A stretch of 14,292 nt of DNA from CAYOEZ01 sp964402955 (GTDB lineage: Bacteria; Chloroflexota; DTOL01; DAOUCN01): NCBI GenBank assembly GCA_964402955.1, contig CAYOEZ010000121.1, forward strand, positions 1 through 14,292, in the 5' to 3' direction. The notes beneath the pieces are model-generated. The model searched no databases. It was not told the origin of the DNA and saw only the letters and a list, made by a program, of their open reading frames with translations. Position numbers and translations under genes: made by a program. Shown piece by piece: positions 9,601-14,292 of this stretch (within the stretch, counting starts at the first letter, position 1; each line of letters starts with the position of its first letter).

Positions 9601-11835
9601 GGCGCTCAATACAGTGTGCTCACTGCCACGGTCAAGGACTCGCTAGGCATATCCGTCACTGATGGCACCAATGTGACCTTTACGACCAATCTGGGTAGCG
9701 TCACTGGTCCTGTGGCGCCGACAACGAATGGCGTTGCTACTGCCTCGCTGAACGGCTTCGTCGCGGGCACTGCGACGGTCACGGCGCGGTCTGGCGTGAC
9801 GCAGACGACAACTACCGTTGCGTTCACGCCTGGCGCACCTTACTTCGTGATGATGGCAGCAACGCCTGATCGAATTGGCGCTGATGGCATCTCGACCTCA
9901 ACCATCACGGCGACCGTGACTGACCTCTTTGGTAATCTGGTCGCAAACGGCACGGTGATCACATTCGCAACGTCCTACGGTACCTTGACGCCGCCGGTGA
10001 CGCGATCGACCAGTAGCGGCAAGGCATCCATCGTGCTCACGTCGGCGCCGCTGGCTGGCGTCGCCAACATTACGGCCACAGTCGATTCGCGAGCCGGATA
10101 CGTTAATGTCGCCTTTGACCAGCGTGTCAATGCCGGCGGCCCGCTCTACATCGGCGCTGACGGCAGGCGCTGGGCAGCCGACCAGCAGTACGTGGCCGGT
10201 AGTTGGGGCTACGATACGGGCAGTGTCTACACCACGACTCACGGTATCAGCTTCACCAGCGACGCGCCGCTTTACCAATCCGAGCGCTGGGGCATGAACT
10301 CGTATCGGTTCACCGTTCCCAACGGCAACTATACCGTCACACTCAAGTTCGCTGAGATCTATGGGGTTGTGCCCGGGCAACGCGTCTTCGATGTCCGTCT
10401 CGAGGGCGTTCCGGTTCTGACCAATTACGATATCATGGTTGCCGCCGGCGGTCTCTACCGTCCAGTTGACCCGACGTTCACAACCACTGTCCTGGACGGG
10501 ATCCTTACCATTGACTTCACGATACGCGCTAGCTACCCGTCGATTAATGCCATCGAGATTAGGCCGGTTCTGCCACCGCCGCCTCCGCAGCCGCCCACGC
10601 CGACGCCCACCGGCACGCCGAGCGGCACACCGACACGCACGCTGACGCCGACGATTACTCCAACGCCGTCGCAGACAAGCACGCCGGGCACACCGACAAG
10701 TACAGGCACGACCACGAATACACCGACGACGACACCGACGCCGACGATCACGAACACACCGACGCAGACGAACACGCCCACGCGCACAGCGACGGCAACG
10801 GCGACCGTTCCGGCTTACTCGATGCGTGTCAATGCCGGCGGGCCTGCCTACACTGATGGTGGGTCGAATGTATGGCAAGCTGACCAAGCCTACACAGTGG
10901 GAAGCTGGGGCTACGTCAGTGGGCTGACCTACTCCACGGCCCATGCCATCGCCGGAACAACGGACCCAACGCTCTATCAGACGGAGCGCTGGTGGAACGG
11001 CGCAGGCGGATACAAGTTTACGGCGCCCAACGGTACGTACACCATGCTGTTCCGCTTCGCCGAGATATATCCCTTCATCAGCAACGGCTACCGTGTGTTC
11101 AGCGTCAAGGTCGAGGGCGTGGTACGCATCGTCAGTCTGGATGTCTACACGGTGGCGCCGGGCCTGTACAGGGCGTACGATGTAACTGTCGCTGGCATCA
11201 CCGTCAGCGACGGAGTCATCGATGTCGACCTCATGCCGCTGACGGCCAGCCCGATGATCAATGCGATCGCCGTCAACGCTGCCGGAGGACCGGCGCCTGC
11301 GACAAGCACACCGACGCGCACGCCGACGGCGACGGCAACGGCGAGCGGGGGCGGCGGCTGCAGTGGTGCAATCTATTGTATCAATGCCGGCGGGCCGAGC
11401 TACACGGATGGCGGCGGGGCTACCTGGCTGAGTGACCGCCCGTATTCGACTGGCTCATGGGGCTACATCAGTGGGTTTGCCTACACCAATACTGTGCCGA
11501 TCAATGGCACGGCGGATGATCCCCTGTACCAGACAGAGCGTTGGTGGCATGGCACTGGCACCTACAAGTTCACGATAGGCAACGGGGTCTACAACGTGAC
11601 ACTACGTTTTGCTGAGATCTACCAGTTCGCCTCATCGACCATGCGTGTCTTCGACATCTACATCAATGGTGTGCTGAAGCAGCCGAATGTGGATATCGCC
11701 CAATCAGTTGGCCTCTACACGGCCTACGATCTCACGTTCTCTGGCGTCAGCGTCACCAATGGGCAAATTCAGATTGATCTGATACCAAAGAAGGGCGCGC
11801 CCAAGATCAGCGCCATCAAGATTGCGTTGCCATAG
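3649..11835 (+). CDS. Giant secreted multidomain protein (beta-helix, invasin-type Ig repeats, three malectin domains)
   Basis: A 2728-residue exported protein, probably an adhesin or polysaccharide-binding surface protein; the function is inferred from architecture. The start is well placed, with AAGGAG 7 nt upstream of the ATG. Order: Sec signal peptide (about 1-31; hydrophobic core ILWLVGVFLLGMLVFAA), low-complexity segment, nidogen-like beta-sandwich (about 128-331; FPFYGKRYGALYVDANGEV), Ig-like domain (about 333-430), right-handed parallel beta-helix rich in Asn/Gly rungs (about 434-1335, ending in a NWWG motif), seven Ig-like domains (about 1358-2157) of which six have the Big_1/invasin ADG...TxTATVxD...DGTxVxF pattern, then malectin-like domains at about 2159-2306, 2392-2545 and 2577-2728. 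Pro/Thr linkers separate the malectin domains. I find only four cysteines. There is no LPXTG, C-terminal transmembrane helix, catalytic domain or other anchor; the protein ends with the last malectin strand. It has its own promoter and a strong terminator, so it is monocistronic. Confidence 0.93.
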   Translation: MRGKAILWLVGVFLLGMLVFAAASGSLPAAASSATNEAFSTMPAAQGMVVDRPAVAIASPPEAVAGGTPSATETPAVYGPDGKPSAGPEAELLPLAAPSLGPGSSTLTKPVIAAPALAGVRLQASGGPDGGGYYYQDSSSAGGPVFSWVEISGTGTALTAASWQATGTYQADDEGYATIALPFSFPFYGKRYGALYVDANGEVGLSPFASPTFTGPMTIPGVAYPNNRIDIFHTDLDLGMVSSTGGGVVWYYHDNINGRFIVEYKDTQRYGNLGPAGTFQVMLYENGDILVQYLAVFVTPNYPGGIENQDGSAGLAYGGTVTNSLAIGYYHPEVRVAVSPAVVPAGGSLATVTAIVRSRDWSPAIPPDGTSVTFAAGVLGSMSPGVVGTAGGVAVSTLTSAGTCATSNVMATANLTGTLVSGVGQATVGSGPNYKSGYMTSSDLWGRCAAPFVVQGSYVISPGVTLLIEDGTLVQFDNDSGIVNLGSMYAIGVPSSPVIFTSSNSDPKPGDWRGIAFGDQANAASGQLDYVSINYAGRPYTHAGDPQSAAVLLYNTASAVDVTRSTIASNSGAAVTVLNGSASTIANNTLSDNGPYGVYVDASSPLVQGNQISNSSYGVYLSTGSASLIEGNTFSQTLEGVHLQASAGTITNNLFVLGGYGVLANGSNPGVFGNVITGNTGVGIFLDVNSGGQVSNNTVESNGSGGLYARDATTLIDNNVLRNNGGFGAYLLGSGLNFLNNTVSGNAPYGVYVKSGSPVINGNLISLNGNAGLYSDAATASIGSNTIVSNTGYGVYVSFGGGTIAGNNIGGNGAGGVYLSAAAPTIASNSIHDNGNLATSGYGIYAVGGSSGVVSGNVITYNSGASNGFGAYVNNSPLLFTNNTITHNNGLAGNGYGLYIVSTSNSRVVGGQVNSNNGAALGMGFGVYVISSTGSISGTTIAGNGLASTIGHGLRVHNSTYTVTNVFVSGNRSAGVYVDLSAVTMSGSLIDSNVGDGLVVWGGATVTLTNSIVNANGVSPLAAGVRVISSTLKATNAQISNNGVGVYMNPSLAWMSGVTVTGNLSNGLTISGSTLNMQDGVVSSNGANGLAAILTSTLNMTNTSIVGNTGNGIELSSGSVLRGNNLSVQGNGGVGIQIDPSQAYLVNGNVTGNTMGGIEVLDQSLLSMNGGTVIANGGAGIRALTSTVQLSGATIDSNVGSGVDATGSSLSMLNSSALRNGNRGLWVAFSTLYITSSNVLSNTGTGIDASGGVLSLRDSIVQANSTNGVDLRAGANGNLLRNQIWYNGGVGVASGLDAVPSISILRSNSIYGNGDSGANDSSLGNMDARGNWWGVNAPVWSAPPPTDIRGTVNITPWIVLKLTPSLATIPAGTGTSAISITMNDGAGDNVIDLTTVNLTATLGSIGTPGFSSAVRAMSAGSATATYYAGTIAGAAIITATSLDRGITTTMVSITAAAPSLVSLVAVPNVLNADGVSTTTITATVTDAYGNLIDGKTITFTANSLLSIGAPPVTRTLVGGKANITGTVTTVAGTAVVTGTVGSASGAVSIIVNPGPPATITLTASPLTLAADGFAAATVSATVRDALSNLVADGNVVDITSSLGTISPRSLTYDDVGGAINFSAGWAAYFSSAYYNGSQRWSQSGGSTASWTFTGTNIALLHSAQFNAGIANVTVDGVVNKTIDMYNPGVLDQFQTTIATGLSPALHTITVTVSGLQNPLSSGAWVGVDAFRIGPATINGVAVSSLVSIITGTASLTGTISHYSDTESVVFTPGPPYSLTITAAPTTLPADGVASSTVTATVYDNFARTVSDGTTVFFQTTIGSFGAGAAVNMTTTGGVATAVLTSTVSGIASVSAQAALAIAATPVTFLAGQPYTITLAANPPTIRGDGVATTTVAATVRDLFNNLVGDGTVVELQTSLGTLSPASPTTVGGSALATLTSVTLVANAIVTGTVGTVSNTLVVPFTAGPPALITLVAAPTTITADGAQYSVLTATVKDSLGISVTDGTNVTFTTNLGSVTGPVAPTTNGVATASLNGFVAGTATVTARSGVTQTTTTVAFTPGAPYFVMMAATPDRIGADGISTSTITATVTDLFGNLVANGTVITFATSYGTLTPPVTRSTSSGKASIVLTSAPLAGVANITATVDSRAGYVNVAFDQRVNAGGPLYIGADGRRWAADQQYVAGSWGYDTGSVYTTTHGISFTSDAPLYQSERWGMNSYRFTVPNGNYTVTLKFAEIYGVVPGQRVFDVRLEGVPVLTNYDIMVAAGGLYRPVDPTFTTTVLDGILTIDFTIRASYPSINAIEIRPVLPPPPPQPPTPTPTGTPSGTPTRTLTPTITPTPSQTSTPGTPTSTGTTTNTPTTTPTPTITNTPTQTNTPTRTATATATVPAYSMRVNAGGPAYTDGGSNVWQADQAYTVGSWGYVSGLTYSTAHAIAGTTDPTLYQTERWWNGAGGYKFTAPNGTYTMLFRFAEIYPFISNGYRVFSVKVEGVVRIVSLDVYTVAPGLYRAYDVTVAGITVSDGVIDVDLMPLTASPMINAIAVNAAGGPAPATSTPTRTPTATATASGGGGCSGAIYCINAGGPSYTDGGGATWLSDRPYSTGSWGYISGFAYTNTVPINGTADDPLYQTERWWHGTGTYKFTIGNGVYNVTLRFAEIYQFASSTMRVFDIYINGVLKQPNVDIAQSVGLYTAYDLTFSGVSVTNGQIQIDLIPKKGAPKISAIKIALP
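4950..7650 (+). repeat. Parallel beta-helix rung repeats in the giant protein
   Basis: Residues about 434-1335 consist of degenerate repeats of roughly 20-26 residues built on patterns such as SNNTVxxNxxGGLY and GNxIxxNxxYGVY. This is the signature of right-handed parallel beta-helices of the NosD/PbH1 type. The segment closes with NMDARGNWWGVNAPVW, a motif common at the end of such helices. At about 900 residues it would form an elongated rod. Repeats are conserved in pattern rather than in DNA sequence. Confidence 0.8.
7720..10120 (+). repeat. Tandem Ig-like (Big_1/invasin-type) domain array
   Basis: Units of about 95-100 residues begin near nt 7720, 8014, 8308, 8965, 9256, 9546 and 9831. 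Six of them share the core ADGxxxxTxTATVxDxxGNxVxDGTxVxFxTxxGxxxP, while the first is more diverged. Most units begin with a G-x-P-Y/A motif. The third is interrupted (see the module at 8482-8847). Such arrays usually act as stalks that hold a binding tip away from the cell. Confidence 0.85.
8482..8847 (+). other. Carbohydrate-binding-like beta-sandwich inserted inside an Ig domain
   Basis: Residues about 1612-1733 (from YDDVGGAINFSAGW to VGVDAFRIG) interrupt the third Ig unit. Its first half ends at SLGTISP and its second half resumes at VSIITGTASLTGTI. The insert has the pattern of a galactose-binding-like sandwich module: aromatic-rich AAYFSSAYYNGSQRW, TASWTFTGTNIALLHS, ANVTVDG and GVDAFRI. 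No catalytic residues are apparent. The boundaries are estimated by eye. Confidence 0.65.
10123..11835 (+). repeat. Three malectin-like domains in tandem
   Basis: Copies begin at 10123, 10822 and about 11377. Each has an NAGGP start, a W-x-x-D segment, SWGY, YQ(S/T)ERW, a YTVTLKFAEIY-type strand, RVFDV and a final INAI/SAIK strand. Eukaryotic malectin binds glucosylated glycans; bacterial relatives usually occur in carbohydrate-binding proteins. Copies two and three resemble each other more (SWGY-V/I-SG, LYQTERWW) than copy one, suggesting a later duplication. Confidence 0.85.
10570..10820 (+). repeat. Pro/Thr-rich low-complexity linker
   Basis: About 84 codons (residues about 2308-2391) are mostly Thr, Pro, Ser and Gly, beginning with a polyproline-like PPPPPQPP and continuing as irregular TPT/TNT motifs between the first and second malectin domains. 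At DNA level it is a run of ACG/CCG/ACA codons, hence internal imperfect repeats. Likely an extended, possibly O-glycosylated spacer. A shorter similar linker lies at 11284-11375. Confidence 0.85.
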
Positions 11836-11857
11836 GTCAGCAGCCGCGGACGAAAGC

Positions 11858-11892
11858 AGAGGAGCGAATGGCAGGTTGCCATTCGCTCCTCT
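11858..11892. terminator. Bidirectional terminator between convergent genes
   Basis: A perfect 16-bp inverted repeat (11858-11873 and 11877-11892, arms AGAGGAGCGAATGGCA and its complement) with a 3-nt loop lies 22 bp after the stop of the giant gene and 26 bp after the stop of the convergent DUF47 gene. There is no long T-run on either side (minus strand: GCTTTCG), so efficiency is inferred from stem strength and position. Confidence 0.75.
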
Positions 11893-11918
11893 TGGTAGTA
11901 TGCCAGACGGGAAGGGCG

Positions 11919-12545
11919 CTATGTCATCTTCACGATGATGTCGCCAATGATGTCAGCGGTTTCGTCGCCACGGTCGGCAGCGTTGGAGAGGTGGCGGTAG
12001 ATCTCGCGCATCTTGAGCACGTAGATCAGGTCTGCGACGGTGCGCGGCTCCCTGAACAATTCAGCGATCGCCTCACGGTAAACGGCTTCGGCTTGATTCT
12101 CCAGCACTTTGGCGCGAGCCGCATGCTCCGACGCCAGCATGGGGCGCGCCTTGATCTGGGTGACAGACAAGCAGATTTCCTCGGTGGCCTCACGCAGGAT
12201 GGCGACCATCCGTTTGAGGTAGCCGTTTGGTTGCACGCCGAAGATCGACATTTCATCCACGGTTGAGCGGGCGTAGTCGATAATATCGTCGATTGCACGC
12301 GAGAGAGCAAAGATGTCTTCGCGGTCAATCGGCGTAACAAAGGTGCGGTTCAACTCATCGATGAGGATACGCCGCAACTCGTCGGCCTCGGTCTCAAGGA
12401 AAATGACGCGCTTAGCGCCCTGCGGGTCGGCGCTCTGCATGTAGTCCTCGAGCGCTGCCAGTCCCTCACGCGTCATATCTGCCTGAGCGAGGAGCATCTT
12501 GAAGAAGTTGCTCTGGCGCGGACGGAAGAAATCAGTAAGGCCCAT
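11919..12545 (-). CDS. PhoU-like DUF47 family protein, putative regulator of the adjacent phosphate transporter
   Basis: A 208-residue all-helical cytoplasmic protein of the DUF47/PhoU-divergent family (PF01865), typically encoded beside PiT phosphate transporters and thought to regulate uptake. The start MGLTDFFRPRQSNFFKMLLAQA is family-typical, and the centre has EADELRRILIDELNRTFVTPIDREDIFALSRAIDDIIDY, the conserved helix pair with acidic residues that bind metals in PhoU homologues. The C-terminus has LKMREIYRHLSNAADRGDETADII. The length is normal. ATG 12545 is preferred over GTG 12554 because AGGAG lies 8 nt upstream. It follows the pit stop codon by 46 bp in the same direction and is probably co-transcribed with it. 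Regulation of Pit is inferred from context, not shown by the sequence. Confidence 0.92.
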   Translation of the reverse strand: MGLTDFFRPRQSNFFKMLLAQADMTREGLAALEDYMQSADPQGAKRVIFLETEADELRRILIDELNRTFVTPIDREDIFALSRAIDDIIDYARSTVDEMSIFGVQPNGYLKRMVAILREATEEICLSVTQIKARPMLASEHAARAKVLENQAEAVYREAIAELFREPRTVADLIYVLKMREIYRHLSNAADRGDETADIIGDIIVKMT

Positions 12546-12591
12546 CTGTATCACTCCTGAGCAGGAAAATCGAGCGCGCCGCCCGGCGACT

Positions 12592-13583
12592 TCACTGGAC
12601 GAGCCTGGAGATCACCGCATATGTCGTGGCGCCCACGACAAATGACACGGGTATGGTGAGCATCCACGCCGTGGTGACGTTGATAGCTACCTGCCAACGC
12701 ACCTTGGATAGGCGCTCCGCTGAACCGGCGCCGACAATGGACGAACTCACAACCTGCGTCGTGCTGACGGGGCCTCCCAACAGAGCAGCGCCCATGATGA
12801 CCGCAGCCGACGCTGTCTGCGCCGCGAATCCGTGCACGGGGCGGATGCGGTAGAAGCGCCCGCCCAGCGTCTGCATGATGCGCCAGCCCCCGCATGCGAT
12901 ACCCAGCGAGATGGCGCTGGCAGAGAGCAAAACAACCCACCAGGGCACCGCGAACGTAGGGATTGCGCCACGAATGACCAGAGCCATCGTGATGACGCCC
13001 ATGGTTTTCTGGGCATCATTGGCGCCGTGGCTGAAAGCCAGGGCGATGGATGTCACGATCCGCGCCCGCTTGAAGAAGCCGTTGATACCCGGCGACGCTC
13101 CACGCGCAAGGAACAAGATGACGCGCATGAATACCCACCCGGCAACGAGTCCAAGCAGCGGCGACCCTATCAGCGCCACGAGAACCTTGATAAGACCCTG
13201 GAGTTGGAGAACCTGGGCGCCGTTGGAGACCACGGCCGCGCCGAGCAGCCCTCCGATCAGCGCGTGCGACGAGCTGGACCGAATGCCGATCAGATACGTT
13301 ACAATGTTCCAGCCTATGGCGGAAACGAGCATAGACAGGACAACGGCGATGGGGATGACATCGAGCGCTACAACCTCGTGGCCGATGGTGCCGGCGACAG
13401 CCACGCCGTAAAGAAACGGGCCGCTGAACTCGGCGACCGACGCGAGGATGAGGGGGCCACCCAAGCACTCGTCGCGCCGGAGGAGATCACTGTGGCAACG
13501 ATATTCGAGCTGTCATGAAAGCCGTTGAAAAAGTCGAAAATCAGCGCCAGAATAATGACGACGACAATTACTGGATCGGTCAC
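12592..13583 (-). pseudogene. pit: PiT-family inorganic phosphate transporter, frame broken at a C5 run
   Basis: An integral-membrane, ion-coupled inorganic phosphate transporter of the short (about 330-residue) PiT class. The N-terminal part (GTG 13583, AGGA 9 nt upstream) encodes IFDFFNGFHDSSNIVATVISSG, the first PiT signature. The remainder, from about 13451 to the stop at 12592, lies in the -1 frame and begins LILASVAEFSGPFLYG. It includes SSSSHALIGG and the second signature SHGANDAQ (reconstructed residues 185-192), with about eight hydrophobic segments. The frames meet at CCCCC (coding strand; 13452-13456), where one extra C, or a -1 slip, would give an intact protein of 330 residues. 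All core motifs are otherwise intact, so a recent mutation, an assembly error or a programmed -1 shift are all possible. Read alone, the larger piece would start at TTG 13464 and lack the first signature. The DUF47 gene follows; an ftsB-like gene precedes. Confidence 0.85.
13452..13456 (-). other. Frameshift site in pit
   Basis: On the coding strand the zero-frame codons are GTG GCC CCC TCA. The C5 run lets a Pro-tRNA on CCC re-pair perfectly one base back, after which CTC ATC CTC continues the PiT sequence. The upstream frame stays open to 13368 but yields Ser/Arg-rich sequence with no PiT resemblance. A stop (TGA near 13515) blocks the downstream frame from extending through the N-terminal signature. 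Confidence 0.75.
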
Positions 13584-13613
13584 CGGGAAACGTCCTGTCA
13601 CAGCGATAAACAA

Positions 13614-13638
13614 ACCCCTGGTCGCAGTACACCAGGGG
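13614..13638 (-). terminator. Intrinsic terminator after the ftsB-like gene, 30 nt before pit
   Basis: An 8-bp perfect stem, CCCCTGGT (13615-13622) and ACCAGGGG (13631-13638), with an 8-nt loop is followed on the minus strand by TTTGTTT. It lies 35 bp after the ftsB-like stop codon and about 30 nt before the pit start codon. I found no clear promoter between it and pit, so pit may depend on readthrough. Confidence 0.65.
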
Positions 13639-13673
13639 CACGCTCTGCCAGCGTCCGCGCAAAGACGTGATGC

Positions 13674-14012
13674 CTACGGTCGCCGTGGCGGCGTCGGAGT
13701 GGACGCGGCCGGGAGGGGGCCGTCGCGTGAAATGATCAGTTTCTCGCCGGGACGCCCCCAGAGAAGCACACTACGCGCTGCTTGTTCGACGTAGCTATCG
13801 GATTGCATGTACTCTACGTCGTCGCGCAACTTGGCGATGTCACGGGACAGTTCCTCGTTCCTTGCTTGCAACGTAGCCTGTTGGCGCATGATCTCGACGA
13901 TGTTGATCGCCCGGCCTACCATACTCGCCAGAAAGTAAAGAGCAACAATCGCCAGCAGAAAGGTGGCGAGCTGTGTCGGTGACGCTGACGATTGGCGCTC
14001 AGGTTGGCTCAT
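13674..14012 (-). CDS. FtsB/DivIC-like septum formation initiator protein
   Basis: A 112-residue bitopic membrane protein of the DivIC/FtsB family (PF04977), part of the FtsQLB/DivIB-FtsL-DivIC complex that licenses septal peptidoglycan synthesis. It has a short hydrophilic N-terminus, one transmembrane helix (about 14-33; LATFLLAIVALYFLASMVG) and a coiled coil (about 38-70; IVEIMRQQATLQARNEELSR). The family's C-terminal motif follows: YVEQAAR (74-80) and GRPGEKLI (86-93), the counterpart of the usual 'G-x-x-x-PGE' segment. A Pro/Thr tail ends the protein. ATG 14012 has AGAGGGG 8 nt upstream and a strong promoter. It is the first gene of the minus-strand group. It could be named ftsB or divIC; sequence alone does not decide. 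Confidence 0.87.
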   Translation of the reverse strand: MSQPERQSSASPTQLATFLLAIVALYFLASMVGRAINIVEIMRQQATLQARNEELSRDIAKLRDDVEYMQSDSYVEQAARSVLLWGRPGEKLIISRDGPLPAASTPTPPRRP

Positions 14013-14033
14013 GGCTCATTCCCCTCTGGACTG

Positions 14034-14062
14034 AGTATAGCCCAAGTCCTCTTCACTGTCAA
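14034..14062 (-). promoter_or_regulatory. Promoter of the ftsB-like gene
   Basis: On the minus strand, -35 TTGACA (14057-14062, perfect consensus) and -10 TATACT (14034-14039) have a 17-nt spacer. The -10 lies about 21 nt before the start codon, so the leader is very short but still includes the AGAGGGG site. Confidence 0.8.
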
Positions 14063-14102
14063 GTAATGTAGAAGACGATTGTCGTGGCCAAACGTGACGT
14101 GT

Positions 14103-14131
14103 TTGACCGTGGCGTCCGCTGATGGTATACT
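14103..14131 (+). promoter_or_regulatory. Promoter of the ccdA-like gene
   Basis: -35 TTGACC (14103-14108) and -10 TATACT (14126-14131) have a 17-nt spacer. Predicted initiation is near 14138, giving a leader of about 50 nt. It is divergent from the ftsB-like promoter, with about 40 bp between the two -35 boxes. Confidence 0.75.
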
Positions 14132-14132
14132 A

Positions 14133-14154
14133 GGCGCAGAGCGTGTGCTGCGCC
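14133..14154 (+). promoter_or_regulatory. Inverted repeat over the predicted ccdA start site
   Basis: GGCGCAG (14133-14139) and CTGCGCC (14148-14154) form a perfect 7-bp inverted repeat with an 8-nt spacer, immediately downstream of the -10 box. It could be a repressor operator or a leader hairpin. No family is recognised and chance is possible in GC-rich DNA. Confidence 0.35.
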
Positions 14155-14188
14155 ATGCGCTACTCTTTGCCATTGGGATATGCTGCAA

Positions 14189-14292
14189 ATGGACGTACAG
14201 AACGTTTCCGTTGCCCTGGCCTTTGTGGCAGGCTTCCGGTCTTTTGTCTCACCATGTGTTCTGCCACTCGTCCCAGCCTATCTGGGCTACCT
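14189..14292 (+). CDS. CcdA/DsbD-type cytochrome c biogenesis (thiol-disulfide) membrane protein, N-terminal fragment
   Basis: The first 34 codons of a gene cut by the right edge. The sequence VSVALAFVAGFRSFVSPCVLPLVPAYLGYL (shown here in part: SPCVLPLVPAYLGY) is the first transmembrane segment of the CcdA/DsbD family, with the conserved SPC-x-LPL motif. Its Cys is one of the redox pair that carries reducing power across the membrane for cytochrome c maturation or thioredoxin-like partners. ATG 14189 has GGGA 10 nt upstream; an in-frame ATG at 14180 is an alternative. The rest of the gene, including the second Cys, lies outside the window. Confidence 0.85.
   Translation, partial: MDVQNVSVALAFVAGFRSFVSPCVLPLVPAYLGY

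Noticed and set aside
10570..10820. Repeated short units resembling a CRISPR or microsatellite
   Set aside because: Units are irregular, in frame and translate to a Pro/Thr linker; there are no constant-length repeats with unique spacers.
9898..10944. 348-codon Arg-rich open frame on the minus strand
   Set aside because: It is antisense to the conserved Ig, malectin and Pro/Thr-linker codons. The Arg/Gly/Val bias is what the reverse complement of ACG/CCG-rich codons gives, and no family is recognisable.
13368..13451. Possibility that the N-terminal pit fragment is a separate small protein
   Set aside because: It carries the first PiT signature, and its remaining codons become Ser/Arg-rich and unrelated, as expected after a frameshift.
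12832..13518. 228-codon open frame on the + strand antisense to pit
   Set aside because: Charged low-complexity sequence opposite well-conserved PiT codons, without a plausible ribosome-binding site; a shadow frame.

Overview
The window looks like chromosomal DNA of a GC-rich bacterium, most likely a member of the Chloroflexota. This taxonomic guess rests on the Pro/Thr-rich 'TPTPT' linkers, a giant secreted beta-helix/Ig/malectin protein, a PolX with a PHP domain and short PiT plus PhoU-like genes. No marker gene settles it. I see no phage, IS element or CRISPR array.

Left part (1-3140, + strand apart from the edge). A possible truncated minus-strand gene sits at the left edge, with a divergent promoter pair at 124-188. 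It is followed by polX (a DNA polymerase X repair enzyme with a PHP nuclease domain) and, 35 bp downstream, a MalK/UgpC-type ABC ATPase that has no permease beside it.

Middle (3196-11892, + strand). A self-contained tRNA-Leu(CAG) unit with its own promoter and terminator comes first. After it lies one 8.2-kb gene for a 2728-residue secreted protein. Its order is signal peptide, nidogen-like beta-sandwich, Ig-like domain, about 900 residues of right-handed beta-helix, a run of invasin-type Ig domains (one interrupted by a carbohydrate-binding-like module), then three malectin-type domains joined by Pro/Thr linkers. It has the layout of an adhesin or polysaccharide-binding stalk. A 16-bp perfect hairpin separates it from the convergent genes.

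Right part (11919-14012, - strand). In transcription order these are an FtsB/DivIC-like septum protein, an intrinsic terminator, a PiT phosphate transporter whose frame is broken at a C5 run, and a PhoU-like DUF47 protein that probably controls the transporter. At the right edge a divergent, truncated + strand ccdA-like gene begins.

Six promoters of the form TTGnnn-17-TAnnnT can be read directly, and all have exactly 17-nt spacers. The most unusual items are the giant protein with its nested domain and the frameshifted pit gene. I did not find a convincing undescribed multi-gene system.
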